This document shows, piece by piece, positions 36,218-49,199 of a DNA stretch of 64,000 nt; positions within the stretch are counted from its first letter, which is position 1, and every line of letters starts with the position of its first letter. Location of the stretch: contig JAEMWC010000102.1 of the NCBI GenBank assembly GCA_016490735.1, forward strand, positions 212,501-276,500, read 5' to 3'. The translations under genes and the position numbers were made by a program. Source of the stretch: Pachyseris speciosa. Its lineage: Eukaryota > Cnidaria > Anthozoa > Scleractinia > Pachyseridae. The notes beneath the pieces are model-generated. The model was not told the DNA's origin, ran no database searches, and saw only the letters and a program-made list of their open reading frames with translations.

Positions 36218-38879
36218 ATGGGTCACGCGGCCTGGTCAACGCCGATCATTTGTGCCGTGGAAATACAATAAACGCAAAAACGCGTTCATTCAGCATGACA
36301 TCTGTTTCTGGATAACCTCTTCCGCGCCCCTTTTACGTCAATGTCAATTGTAGTGAAAACAAGGGTCTCGTTTTTCATAAACCACGCGGTGTGTCCTGTA
36401 TAGAGCTTCATTTTGAGCTTGGAAAATCATAAGCAGTTTTCAGGAACACATTTTTGGGATCGGTACCTGTATTTTGCTCTAAAACGGTAAGTTTCGCTTC
36501 TTCGCTAACGGGATGGTACAAGTGTTAGAAATGTAATTCATCATTTAAGGTTCTTTTGCAGAAAATTCCAAAGTGATAGTTTCTGATAGATCGCGCGCAA
36601 ACTTAGCAACCGAATTTTCACATATTTCAGTTATAGAGCAGCAAAATGTTTGTTTGTGCTATGTAAGCAGTGTAATTGGCGGATGGAAGTTGTTTCGAAT
36701 CATTGTACAGCTGACTGCATTTTGGAGATTTGTAAGTGGATCATACACGCTGATCATATTCACTAAAATTACATACTGTTGTTTTCTTTTTTTTGTTTTT
36801 TCATTTAGCTCAGACCAACAACACTGTTGGGCCTCTGGGTGAGCTATTAATTGATATCCAGTGAGTTGATAAAGGACAGTTAACTGACAAGCCAGGGTAA
36901 GAATAAATTATTTTATGGCTAAAATATGTTTGCATGCATGGCGGTTATTCAGTGCGAGCCACCAACCCAACATGCGAACCATGGGGAACTTTTGTCACTT
37001 CTGCGTCGGTGCTAATTTTCATTAAAAAAAAATTGCTTACGCCAAAATCGAAATTGCAAGTCTGTGAATTACAATGTGAAATACTCATGGCTAAAAATGT
37101 TATATTCTCCAAGTAACTTTAGCAGCGCTTCCAAACAAGTTTAACTACCATTCAATACGCCTTTCAATAACATGCGTTTCATGCTGCCAACAATCATTAA
37201 CATAACGGACAGCTACATGTAAAACAAACAAAAGGGATCGAAATCCTCCAATCAAAACTCAGCAACATGACCTGTTGAACCCCTTGAAACAGCCCACAAG
37301 TTGACCGAGAGTTCCAAAACTTGATTGACAGCAGTGTAAAACGCATTTTCAGTGGTGCATCATTCTCCAACTCCATAATTCTCATGTTATTAAAAGGCTC
37401 AGGAATTTCGAATGGTGAAATTATGACTATACCGACTACCAGAAAATAATTAAAAAAAAAAGCACAAAAAGGCTCTCGTTCCTGTGACTCGTTGTCTTGT
37501 TCATGACATGAGTTAATCATGTCACCAACCTAGCGAATATTTTACTTGAGTCAAGTAAACCTTTCTCTCCGATCTCATTCCAGTCAGACATCAGTTTTCC
37601 CCTACCTTATACATCGGCAGTGGTCGATGAGATTGCTTTATTACATTTCGATAATTTGGCCAGATATTTTTGGTTTTCGCAAATTAAAGATTCTGAATTC
37701 ATTTCAAGCAGATTTTTATTTCTTAAATTATAGCAGATTTGGACTTCAGAGATTGTTTCATTTCGTTTCTCACGTTCATTGTAATTGTGTTGTTGTCGGT
37801 TTCCCCTCTCCACGAAAACCAACCCTCCCAAATCAGGATACTGTGGACGAGAAGAGAGGCTATGTGGATGTCCACTGCCGTAAACGCGATTTAATCGTTT
37901 GAAAGCTCGTGTGCGTATGCATTTGTCGATCAAACAGGAGAAATGTCACTGCCCTCTTGGGACAGCAAGTGGAACTTGGCAAAATATATATCTGATAATT
38001 TAACCCACCGGAACACAGTTGTAGCTGATAGGAACATCTATCTTCACAAATTCCGGAAATTCCGTGAAAACAGTTCTTCGTTCTTGTGAAATGAACGAGT
38101 CGGCGTACTACAATAGAATTCGGCTATCTTTAGCATTTTAATTAATTTCCACCAATAAGGAGTCACTTGCGGTCACTTTTGCCATTCATTTTTAAAGCTG
38201 CCAAAATTGGAGGAGTACACGCACGTACTAATTCTGTGCTTCTTGAGAAATTTTCGGAACGGACCTATTCAACAGAAGCATTTCTCAGAAGCTTCTTTGA
38301 ATAGAACTTTGACCGAAATCAAAACAGTCAATTGCTTTCGGACTTCCTTCTTCGGTCCTCAAGTGATGATTTGGATAATATTAGTTAATGTTGCATGCAG
38401 ATATATATTTTGTTCCTCCGTCGGATGTAAACCAAACGCATAAACTCATGGATGAAAAGAAGGATATTCATGCAAGCTACCTGCCTTTTCCGTCATATTC
38501 TTGTTGTTCTTATTGACTGTATTGAATCACCTCAAATTATGTAAATGAAATATCAGCTTTCGCACTTGTGAAAACACCTATTAAAACACCTTTAGGAGTG
38601 GCAACATAAAAACACTGATGGCCACGATTAATCATTGTTTTCGGTTAGCATTATTTGACTAATTGGTTCTCTTTAAAGCCAGGAAGTTAAATGCTTTCAC
38701 TTTGACATCCTGAAGAAGAATGTTTTCAACATTATGAGAGAAGCGCACATGGAAGAGAAAATTTTTATGAGGGATGCGAAAACGCGGTTTAATTTGTTTA
38801 TAGGCTTCAATCGAAACAAACAAACAAACAACAACAACAAAGCAGGGCGTACTATAGCATAGACCAAATCTTATCTCCC
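36218..38879. other. Intergenic, no supported gene
   Basis: AT-rich single-copy-looking DNA. Several short frames of about 80-120 codons overlap on opposite strands (for example 37546-37902 and 37933-37607), with no domain, no convincing splice borders and no family resemblance. Confidence 0.5.
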
Positions 38880-40370
38880 GCACCTTGTATAACTCAAACC
38901 GCTTTGTCGATGTGTTTGTGACGCCTTATGATCTTGCCAGCTGATCTTGCAAAACTCCACACTCGTGTGAATGTGTTTGTGACGCCTTACGATCTTGCAA
39001 AACTTTACACTTCTCGCATTCTGTGGATGTGTTTGAGAGGTCTTAAGATCTTGCAAAACGTTACACTTCTTCTCTTCTGTGGATGTAATTTGTGACGTCT
39101 TTAAGATCTTGCAAAACTCTACAGTTCATGTCTTCTGTGATTTTGTTTGTGACGTCTTTAAGATATTGCAAAACTCTACACTCGTGTGAATGTGTTTGTG
39201 TCGTCTTAACATCTTGCAAAACTCTACACTTCTTGGCTTCTGTGGATGTGTTTGTGACGTCCTTAAGATCTTGCAAAACTCTACACTCGTGTGGATGTAA
39301 TTCAGGTGACGTCTTAAGATCTTGCAAAACTCTACACTTCTTGCCTTCTGTACGTGGATGTGTTTGTGACGTCTTTAAGATCTTGCAAAACTCTACACTC
39401 GTGTGGATGTGTTTGTGACGTCTTAAGATCTTGCAAACTCTACACTTCTTGTCATCTGTGGATGTGTTTGTGACGTCTTTAAGATCTTGCAAAACTCTAC
39501 ACTGGTGTGGATGTGTTTGTCGTCTTAAGATCTTGCAAAACTCTACACTTTGAGTGCAACTTTTTAATTCAACGGTCCGCCATTACCAACTTCAAAATCT
39601 TAAGAGAACTGGATCGAGGATGAAATGACGTAAAAAGCTCACAAGAGTAAGAATGCAGTGTGTGGAAACCCGACTGATGTAGTATGCAGCACGGAAATTT
39701 TGAGCTTTCAGACTCTCAAACTCGTGTTTTGCATACTTAATAACCTGCATTCACACACTGCAATTTTGAACCAGTGCACATATGACGTCATTTTATCTTG
39801 TATCCAGCTCTCCGAGGTCTAATCGGTCAGTTACGAACGTGAGTAATGGCGGACCGTGAAATTAAAAGTTGCACACAAAGTAAACAGTCTTCTGCTTGAA
39901 ATTAAAGCTTGAAATTTCGCGAGTTGGGTGTTAAGCAAACACACTTTCGAAATTTGAAGAAAAAAGACAGTGATTTTCTGATCGTAGTAGCACTCTAAGA
40001 TCTTGCAAAACTCTACACTTCTTGCCTTCTGTGGATGTGTTTGTGACGTCTTTAAGATTTTGCAAAACTTTACACTCGTGTGGATGTGTTTGTGACGTCT
40101 TAAGATCTTGCACAACTCTACGCTTCATGTCTTCTGTGGATGTGTTTGTGACGTCTTTAATATCTTGCAAAACTCTACAATTCTTGCCTTCTGTGGATGT
40201 GTTTGTGACGTCTTTAAGATCTTGCAAAACTCTACACTCGTGTGGATGTGTTTGTGACGTCTTAAGATCTTGCAAAACTCTACACTTCCTGCCTTCTGTG
40301 GATGTGTTTGTGACGTCTTTAAGATCTTGCAAAACTTACTCGTGTGGATGAGATGTGTTTGTTTGGAAAT
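38880..40370. repeat. ~57-bp tandem array interrupted by a MITE
   Basis: Units contain GATCTTGCAAAACTCTACAC followed by TTCTGTGGATGTGTTTGTGA and CGTCTTTAA. Long (about 57 bp) and short (about 44 bp) forms alternate. The array runs 38880-39545 and 39995-40370. The open frames on both strands (repeating CRVLQDLK and SLRSCKTLH) are products of the repeat. Confidence 0.93.
39546..39885. mobile_element. MITE inside the tandem array
   Basis: Ends GTGCAACTTTTTAATTCAAC and its inverse form about 32-base terminal inverted repeats with GGTCCGCCATTA. A second inner inverted pair (AATGCAGTGTGTG / CACACACTGCA) follows. There is no coding capacity. Target duplications are not clear. A further ~110 bases to the right (39886-39990) are neither MITE nor array. 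Confidence 0.7.
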
Positions 40371-41168
40371 TACAGCTGAACTTAACTGAACTGAACTGGG
40401 CAGTACTTGATGGAAGTTACTCGCAAATTAGTTCAAACATGGCTCAGTGGATGAAGTTAGCTAAATAGGGTGAGATAAACTAGTAACAGTAACGTTTTCA
40501 AGACAATCAGGCCGTTATCCTAAGTAAAACTGACACTTCTGTTGAATTGTATTCGTCCCCATCCGCAGCCCTTTGAAGAAAAAATGAAGTTATAGAGTAT
40601 GTACACGCACCTGCAAGAAAGTTGTAGGACATGCATAAATGGAAAAAGCTAAGGCTAGAGTGGTTTCAGTTGAGTGTCGTACAAACAAAACCAAAAGCAA
40701 TTATTCTGAAAAAATCACAACAGATGCAAACAATGGAATAAAGCAATCCGAGTATGGCGCTTTTAAAACGGAGTAGATATTTCCAGCTAAAACCATTGCC
40801 TTTGAGAGGAAAACGGAATTTTTCGAATTTTTGTGGCGCTCGATCCTGTTTATTTATTAGTACTATTTATTAGTACTACAGATAAAATTTCTGAAGACAT
40901 TTGTTTAGTTCTGGTGGCGACATTTTTTCAAATGGAGTTGCAAATTCTGTCTGTATTTGAAACCATTCTGTAAAAAAATATCATTCAACTTTGGTTTTCA
41001 AGTGAACAAGTGATATTACGCAAGATTAATTTGCATTTGTAAACAAACCTTTCTCATTGGCTTTTATCGACTTCGGGTTAAAAACATAAACCATTACCTT
41101 TAAACACGGCCAAACCAAATTTAGTCGCTTTGTTTGTGTTTTAAGGGACTGCTTCGTTGTTAATTTGG
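40371..41168. other. Intergenic, upstream of the 138-aa gene
   Basis: AT-rich. It contains a GAGTGTCGTACAAACAAAACCAAAAGC tract resembling 3835-3860, so a short shared repeat is present. No gene is seen. It may include the promoter of the following gene. Confidence 0.45.
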
Positions 41169-41694
41169 ATGATTTCTTCGCTTGTCACGGATGCAAACCG
41201 GGACGCCATTTTTTCGAAATTCACACGATGGAGCACGACACTCGCGAGTTGCTCGAAGGTAAATAGCAAAGGTTATTCGGAGTTTGACTACCCAATCAGA
41301 GCGCTCCTTCAACGCTATCCACTGTTTTAGTATATACTAAAATACTATATACTCGTATCTCATTTAGATTGCTTCCAAAGATTTACAGGAGGTTTTGAAA
41401 AAACGACAAAATAAGAAAATATACCATGATTATAAGGTTGTATTACAGCATGTTTATAAAAAAAACAAAAGGAACAATTTAATGCCTTTGTTCACTAGAA
41501 TGCGCAATGTCGCTGTAATCAACAGTTTCCGTATACAGAAATCGTTTGCAGCATTCTTAGAGATCAATACTTTCAAACAGCATCTGAAATGGCTTCGCCA
41601 TTTCCAGACGATACCTGAAAATATGAACATTAAGCTTGCCTTTGGGTGGATACTTGCTGCTTGCTTATTGTTATTATACAAACGTAGAAATTAA
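41169..41694 (+). CDS. Small two-exon gene, tail-anchored-like 138-aa protein
   Basis: I do not recognise the family. Exon 1 is 41169-41258 (30 codons, ATG after an in-frame TAA at about 41142), with donor GAAG|GTAAAT. The 109-base intron ends TCTCATTTAG. Exon 2 is 41368-41694 with TAA. Phases match (0/0), giving 138 residues. The protein is basic (KKRQNKKIYHDYK, YKKNKRNN) and mostly helical. It ends in one hydrophobic segment (LAFGWILAACLLLLY) followed by KRRN, the arrangement of a tail-anchored membrane protein. The short canonical intron and the upstream stop make this a credible gene. No partner or pathway can be named. It could also be the 3' end of a longer gene. Confidence 0.55.
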
Positions 41695-44487
41695 GAAAGA
41701 CGACCTAAAGGAGAACCATCGTGAAGAGATTAGGGTTTTCGGATGTATCACAAGGAGAGGCGCTGTGAAGGGGTAAATTTGCAGAGTACGTGCTTCACCA
41801 AGGGAGGAGGTTCCCTGCGAGCAGGGGTCTCTGGCGGCGAAGGGAGGAGGATGTTCATTGTCAGGATTTAATGACAAGTAAGGCCTTTTCTTTGTAATAA
41901 CGTTACTGTAGTGGCATCTACCAATTTATACAGCTGAGTGCACCGTGACAGTCTATTTGCCTTGAGACTGGCTTTGTCAAGGTTGGGAAAGAGAGAAATA
42001 ACGTTATTGGGAATTCTTCAATTACAAACCCTAAAGTCCACTTTTAAAATCACGTTAGAGTTAAATTTCCGTTTTGCTGGGAACCGGGAACTTTTCTCAC
42101 AATTGCTGGCTGGCGAATATCTTTTTGAATCCGATTTGCTGGTAAACGACAAAGATTTGAAAGCTCTCCTAGTTGGGAGTTGAGTTTTGTGTAAATTGCC
42201 TTGCTGGCTGAGAATCCTAGATACTGACGCTTGCTGGAACTGAGGATCGGCCCTTTTTTTCCCACGAAAGTTAATTATTAATCAGGTGTGGCTGCTCTAG
42301 TGTCAGTTTGTTGTGTGGATGGATAAGAATACTTTTTAGAAAAAGAAGTCGTTGAGCACTCCTGATGTTTGGCCAGCTCTCGCAGTGAGAAAAGTCGTTT
42401 CATCGCGTCACGTCTCCGTCGAAGCTAGTAGGACGTGCGCCCGTCTTCCCGTTTATCAAACTACAAACCTCAGGGAAAGAGAAACTCGTGCGGCTAATTT
42501 AAAAGCAAATGTTCAAGTTGTGGAGCTGTCGTCAAATAAAAAAAGAAGCATTGATATGATAAAGTCAACAAAAAAGATCTCTTGTTCTACTGAAAATTTT
42601 ATCTTGTTAACGTAAACTGGGTAAATAAGTATTTCAGATGTCTATATTTGTGCAGGCAGGCTAAGTTTGTCGTAGGTGTACAGCGTCACAAAATACCAAC
42701 CAACACAATTCGTGTTCATGTATATCCTACTGAGATATTACAACATGCAACTCTATGTAAGAGCGTGAACGGTCCGGCAAACACGGTAAATTAAAAAGAG
42801 TCTTTGAAATACTTAAAACAAATTTTCATTCAAAATAAAAGTATAATATTCTTAAAGGTCAGTGCTATTTACTGTGGTCAAAATTTATCGGGCTAAATTA
42901 AAGTTATACAGAAAATGGTGAGTCGTGAAATAGATAGACATAGAATAAAACAAAATACATAACTGGTTAAAAAATAAAAATGAAAAACAGAGGCCCAACT
43001 TCTTTGTAGTTCTAGTCACTTTGCGACATCCTGATCACCCATGGGCAAGGTCAGCTATTAATAGTACCTTTGAACCATTACAACTGCAGTTTTAAACAAA
43101 AATGGGCTGATATTTTGACTGTCCATCAATATAAAACTAATGTTTAACACCCTTAGTATGGTTTCCCTTGAGAAATGCTACTCATCGTGAAACTTAAAAA
43201 GCATTGTAAAGACTTTAAAAATCTCTTTGTGATACAATACAGTGGTCGAGGACCCATCCCATGGGAAGAGATCTAAGGGTCGCTCAGCAATCACGTAGGC
43301 CTGCTAAGAGATTGTATAGCTAAGATATCAGTGACGTCACCAATTGTTATTAATATACCAACCAGAGAGCTATTGGCTGGTGAAACAAAGAATTCTTTTG
43401 TGTAACGTTTTGAACATTTAAATAACAGAAACAATGTTTGTAAACAAATATCTTCCCTATACCTGTAATAATGGATCAACATGGCAAATGGATGGGAGTA
43501 ATCTATGTGTGCGAGTACGAGTCCTAGTGGCATTGAAAGGGGTTTGTTGCAGACTCTTTGAAGGCTTTACTCTTTCCTAAGTACGCCAGGTGATACGTTT
43601 AAGATTTGTCGATCCGACCATATCAGATAGAGAATCTTTGGGATGATCCAGATCAGGACGACCATCAACCGAGGAACCGAGGAATCCACTGGGAGCAAGG
43701 ATTGCTCGGCTTCTTTGATGCAACATGATCCGAGGAATCTTGGATCTCCTGATCTGGATCATCCCAAAGGAACACATTTAAGTGTATTTAGGCATCCGAT
43801 TTGTGACGTGACTTCACGAAGTAACAGTATTTTTGTTTTACTGCAGCAATTTTCCTGAAGCGGACAAGTAGTCATTTTCATGAATCGACAGCAAATCGCG
43901 TGCCGAAATATATGTACCATTCGTAGCTCCGATACTTGTCCGAGCAGGCTGACAAAAATTATGTTAATTGAAAAGTAGCACATACAACTACAGTAGCCCT
44001 CTCAGAACTCATCGGACAACTACGGGATAATTTGAATCGACAAACCAGCAGACAACGCATGGGAAATGGTGTGCGACGAACGGTTTCACAAAACCGTGAC
44101 GTTCCAGCCGACTAACCACTCGGTGTCATCATTTGGATGCACAGTCACATAAACTAAAGAGTTTGAACAAAGTTGCACAGCGTACTAAATAACAACAAAG
44201 CCGAAATCAACGTTCTCGCGTTCCGCTAAGTTACTTTAATCTATGGCCGGTTACCGTTGATGAAGGAGTGTTATCCGTGGCATGGCATGTGGGAAGAATA
44301 GAAAGAATGAGCAAAGTGACGCAGAAAACTCTTTTTCAAAATTCACTCCCACCGACTCTAAAGTTAGAGTCACCTTTACACAAAATGTATGGTAAGCACT
44401 ACCACAGGCTGAAATTCTCTTGTCAATATAACGACCTTTAGAATTTTAACCCCTCCAACCACGTGCTCGACCAGTTCGAATTACTGT
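41695..44487. other. Intergenic with small repeats, one weak exon candidate
   Basis: An acceptor-like TACTTTTTAG before 42339 opens a frame to 42615 (about 90 codons, basic, no known domain); I do not call it a gene. 43636-43658 (CTTTGGGATGATCCAGATCA...) and 43748-43770 are a perfect inverted pair around a 90-base loop. The recurring TTGCTGG motifs at 42060-42240 recall 31690-31880. Nothing else is supported. Confidence 0.45.
43636..43770. repeat. Inverted repeat with GATCCAGATCAGG arms
   Basis: Arms of 23 bases, CTTTGGGATGATCCAGATCA and onwards, are exact inverse copies, enclosing GAGGAATC direct repeats. It is probably a small palindromic repeat element. Confidence 0.75.
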
Positions 44488-46164
44488 CATGAGGAGACGC
44501 AAGTGGGCCTAAACTGGAAGTACTTGATTTCCGAACTAATTAAAATTGCGGTTTACTCCTTAATTAAACTTCTGTCAACAAAGAGAGGTGAACACGGATC
44601 AAATGGGATTAATATGTCAGTATCAAATTTAGTCTTGACGATTGACGTGCGTTCAGTCACGTTGTCTCGTTTCCGCAGTCATTTGAGAAAACCGAGGTCG
44701 ATGGCTCCGAGGAATATTTCTCGACGAATATTCCCTACCAGCACGCTTTCCGGAGGATATTGTCCGAGTATTCAAGGCGAAGAGCTTTACAGACGATAGA
44801 TGGAGAACCGTATCAAGGAAAAGCTTCTTCAGAGCATGAAATCGTTGCCTCATCGTTTGGATTAATTGCGGCATTCCTTTCACCGTGCACGAGATTGGCA
44901 ATTATATCAAGAGGAGATCCTTGAGCAGCTAAGATGCTTTTTAAACAGCCTTGTCATTAGCGTACCTTGCGAAGCTCAAGCCGTCGTATAACGAGTACTC
45001 GCACGGCCGCGAGGGGTTCGAATCCTGTGATGAAGACTCAAACGAATCGCCGTTTGCAAATGTCAGGGTCATCATCGGTTGTTTCACAAGAAATGGATGA
45101 AGACATTGACTACTTATTACTAACCCTGCCAAGTAGCTGCCCCAAAAAGGTAAGCTTAGAGAAATTCTCAATTTTTTTTCTGCGAACCTTGCACTCGGAA
45201 ACACTGATCAGCGGCTTTCCATTGCGAGTGGCGCGAAATAGTTCTTGTAGCACGAAAAATAAATCCCAAGGAACAGATTTCGCGACAGAGGAGTAAATAC
45301 TCACTATCTGAGGACCAAAATACTACAACAGACCCCGTCAACGAAAGGTAATTCCCGTTCCCTTTACGAAATCCGCACAATGTCACTCATAAATGATGCT
45401 CACATTTCCTGAAACAAGTTATTTTCATGTCTTAGGCCTTATTGAGGGGGATAAGAGGGATTCCTAGAACAGGATAAAATTGTAGTTTGCTACTTATCAA
45501 TGTTTATAAGAACAAGAGGGGGTAACTCGGACATATTAGGACATTTGACTTTTCAAAATAATTTTTGGTCAAAATCCCACACTAGGGCCTGAGATTTGGT
45601 AAAACTGGATCAAATTTCCCCACCTTAGGCATTAATTATATCTCTTTATAAGTATCACAGTTCTCAAATCCCTCTCCTTTCCTACAGATCAACCGGGATA
45701 CATGATGATCTTGAATTTTTGTTGGAGGAGGAGCTGAGCAGTATTCAACTCTTTGCAATGTCACACATGGAAAGACAAAATACTGAGCAGCTTCTTGATT
45801 CTTTGGCTTTGTTGCCTACAAGATTAAGTTCCCTGCAGGAGGCTAACTGGGCACTGAAAAGTTATCTTTCGGAGTCCTTCAATGGGACCAACTGACGGTG
45901 CAAAAGAAGACTGGACAACAAACAGAAATTGGAAAACACAATATCCATGTTAGCTCAATTTTAAAAAAATCCTCTGGGGATGTTTCGTAACTGGAAATCA
46001 ATGGCTTACATGTATTGTTGCTGATTGTTGTCAATGCAGTCAGCAGCTCATTTATGACAAATGTCCATTTTTTTTTCAGGTCCCACAAAAATGAATATCT
46101 TGGGAAATGTAGAAGATACTGTGGGGCATGCACTCCCCATTGAGAAGATGGCATTTTTTCCTGA

Positions 46165-46318
46165 GAAATTTATTTTGTATATTTTTTGATTTTATGCTAT
46201 TTGAGACTAGATCAACAGATTGGAAAAGATGTAAACAATTTGCATCTTTTCCAATCTGTTGATCTAGTCTCAAATAGCATAAAATAAGAAAACTATACAA
46301 AATAAATTGCTCAGGAAT
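46165..46318. repeat. Long hairpin beside the satellite array (right copy)
   Basis: Inverse-oriented equivalent of 15043-15183, with the same ~65-base arms and loop. Confidence 0.85.
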
Positions 46319-47216
46319 CGCCAAGGTTACCAGCAACATCCAGATGTATTGTCAGAGTGTGCTGCTGTTGACTTCAGCAATTCTTGTTTTCATTTTAACT
46401 GTATCACCAAGTATCACCAAGGTTACCATTGGCATTCAGATGTATCGTCGGAGAGTGCTACTGTTACCTTTAACAATTCTTGTTTTCATTTTCATTATAA
46501 CTGATCAAGTATCACCAAGGTTTCCAGTGGCATCCAGATGTTTCGTCAGAGTGTGCTACTGTTGCCTATAACAATTCTTGTTTTCATTTTCATTTTAACT
46601 GCTCAAGTATCACCAAGGTTACCAGTGGCATCCAGATGTTTCGTCGGAGTGTGCTACTGTTGCCTATAACAATTCTTGTTTTCATTTTCATTTTAACTGC
46701 TCAAGTATTACCAAGGTTACCAGTGGCATCCAGATGTTTCGTCAGAGTGTGCTACTGTTGCCTATAACAATTCTTGTTTTCATTTTCATTTTAACTGCTC
46801 AAGTATCACCAAGGTCACCAGTGGCATCCAGATGTTTCGTCGGAGTGTGCTACTGTTGTCTTTAACAATTCTTGTTTTCATTATTATTATATCTGATGAA
46901 CTATCACCAAGGTTACCAGTGGCATCCAGATGTTTCGTCGGAGTGTGCTACTGTTGCCTTTAAGAATTCTTGTTTTTATTTTCATTTTAACTGTTCAAGT
47001 ATCACCAAGGTTACCAGTGGCATCCACATGTATCATCGGAGTGTGCTACTGTTGCCTTTAAGAATTGTTGTTTTCATTTTAACTATTCAAGTATCTCCAA
47101 GGTTACCAGTTGTATCCATATATATCATCAAAGTGTGCTACTGTTGCCTTTAACAATTCTTTTTTTTATTTACATTTTAACTATTTAAGTATCACCAAGG
47201 TTACTAGTGGCATGAG
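46319..47216. repeat. ~98-bp satellite array, about 9 monomers
   Basis: Same monomer as the left array, in opposite orientation, including CATCCAGATGTTTCGTCGGA. Monomers at the right edge are more diverged and shorter than those in the middle. Confidence 0.93.
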
Positions 47217-47879
47217 ATGTCACAAATAGGCCACTTGTCTTGTGATTTAAAGTCAAACTTATTGGAACGGAATTTTTGTGACTGCCAATGATAGATAGTA
47301 GTCAACTTACATGTACTTCCGTACTAAAAGTTCCCCAAAATTTGTGAGGTTGAACAGGCTTAGATTAGGCATTGTAGTATTTTGAGTTTGTGCCACAAGT
47401 TACCCACTTCGTTTGGTGTAATAATGAATCGAAACACAAAATAATGTTGTTTGAGCTATAGTAAATGTTTACAAGGAAAAAAATGTGATCAACAGATGAG
47501 AATGAAAAGGGTTGGTTTTAAAAGAAACTGTTAGGTGCTGCATCTGTTGGGTAGTGAAACACGAGAATATGGTTTGTCAACGGAATTGACCACCGTAAAG
47601 AGATTAAAAAAGCTGACGTTTCTAGTGTTTGCCCTTCGACAGATCACATCGAGGAATTGCGGGTTGTGTATGGTTTGTGCACAGAGTCTGGAGCTACGTG
47701 AAAAACGGAAATATATAGACTGAAAAGCGTTCATTGATACGATTTGAAAGATGAATTTTTGCTCTAGATTTTTCCCCCTTTCGGTGTTAACTTGATCCCG
47801 GGGAGGGGGGTGGGGTGGGGGTGGGGTGTACTCCCAGAAAAATTGGGTAGGGCGTGCGGTCCCCTTCCCGAAACACTTA

Positions 47880-48150
47880 CCTTATTTCAGAACAAAAACA
47901 GCGGTTCTCCCTACCCTATTTCAGACCTGATCAAAAATTTGATACCCTGTTTCAGTCTTATTTCATGTGCGCGATAAAAGTTTTAAGGACAAAAAAGAAG
48001 GGCTTTTGCAGATGGTCTTATCCCCTACTGACGAAGAAGTAGCTTCTTCTAAAAAAGTATACCCAATCCAAGACGAGTGGACAAACCATACCTTATTTCA
48101 GACCAAAATGTTTAAAATCGATAACCTATTTCAGACCAACACGGCTAAAA
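47880..48150. repeat. Degenerate ACC(C/T)TATTTCAGAC motif cluster
   Basis: At least five copies of ACCTTATTTCAG or CCCTATTTCAGACC occur at irregular spacing; the inverse cluster is at about 9570-9870 in the left copy. These look like relics of an older tandem repeat. They sit between the poly(T) tract with the RT fragment and the satellite part. Confidence 0.6.
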
Positions 48151-48321
48151 ATCCATACCCTTTGGTGCCCCATATACCTGATATAGCGGATATAAGGGAG
48201 TACCCCCCTCCCCGACCTTTTTTTCTTTTTCATTCGCTGATAACTATTAAAAGCAAATTAATGGTGTGGCGATAAGCACAAAAATGGTACCCAGCTACGC
48301 CATTCTTTTTCTTTTTTTTCT

Positions 48322-48354
<33 letters not shown>

Positions 48355-48356
48355 TT

Positions 48357-48713
48357 GTAGGTTATACGTTGAGCACCAATTCTTCAATCAATACAAAGAC
48401 CCTAAACCTGAACTATACGGTCACTACATTGACGACGGCATCGGTGCAGTGTTTTGAGGAACTCAATGAATTTATAACCTCCGTCAATTCCTCTCATCCG
48501 GCTCTGAAATATACCTGGGAAATTACAGAAACTTCGCTCGCTCTTCTTGATATCAAAGTTTCGATCCGTGGCAACAACTTATGTACCAGTGTGCTCTCCA
48601 AAGTCACAGATTCTCACAGTTATTTATTGTATTCATCTTCACATCCATCTCACGTCAAATACGAAAAGCCACTGCTCCCTGTTACGGTCGTCGGAAAATC
48701 CACGGAAATTTAA
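48357..48713 (+). pseudogene. Penelope-like reverse transcriptase fragment (right copy)
   Basis: It starts right after a T-rich tract and covers about 120 codons of the RT palm. PKPELYGHYIDDGIGAVF in one frame carries the YIDD catalytic motif at 48425-48436. The frame then shifts to ELNEFITSVNSSHPALKYTW and ends DSHSYLLYSSSHPSHVK. The frameshift lies near 48452. Compared with the left copy it keeps YIDD rather than YLDD. It is a fragment, not an active RT. Confidence 0.7.
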
Positions 48714-49199
48714 TCAAATCAACATAGCGGGCGTTGAGTAAATTTTTCATAGACAAAGGAAAACGTGCTATAATTGTAAACGCTCACAAAATGAAAAATT
48801 AAAGTTATAACTGAACATACATTACTTGAGTGAACTCGCCTACCAGGAAGCGAACGAGTTGTGGAGGCGCAGGCGAGTTTACCGGTCTTTCCTAATTCGG
48901 CCAGGTTTTCTTTAAAAAAAAAAAAAAAAAAACGAATGCGTGATTTGGACTTCTGCATTATTGTTTGTTGTCTCGTCACTTTCTCAGTCTCCCCGCCGCA
49001 TAGAAAGTGATTCTAATTTTCTCACGGCTCAATCACAGTGTTTCCGGTGACAAAAATTAGTTTTGACAGCCGCACTTCTACTTTACACGGGCTGACTCAC
49101 TGACAGATTGAAATTCAAATATGTAAGGAATGCGGGGTCCACAACCCCGCATTCCTTTGTAATACTTCCAGATAGACTCCGCTGCGTCTCGTCATGACA

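Larger units (their letters stand above)
44488..49196. mobile_element. Satellite-bearing element, right copy (4.7 kb, inverted)
   Basis: This is the inverse of 8274-16907 with the same ends (CATGAGGAGACGC at 44488, inverse of CATGACGAGACGCAGCGG at 49196) and the same order of parts, but a much shorter satellite array and no tRNA-like insert. It is not flanked by the 630-bp composite arms, so the unit can move or be copied without them. Target duplications are not obvious. Confidence 0.8.

Noticed and set aside
39061..40351. Frames of 94-143 codons with repeating CRVLQDLK or SLRSCKTLH
   Set aside because: Created by the ~57-bp array on both strands; no start or splice support.
42339..42615. 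Basic ~90-codon exon after an acceptor-like site
   Set aside because: No ATG at its start, no partner exon and no domain.
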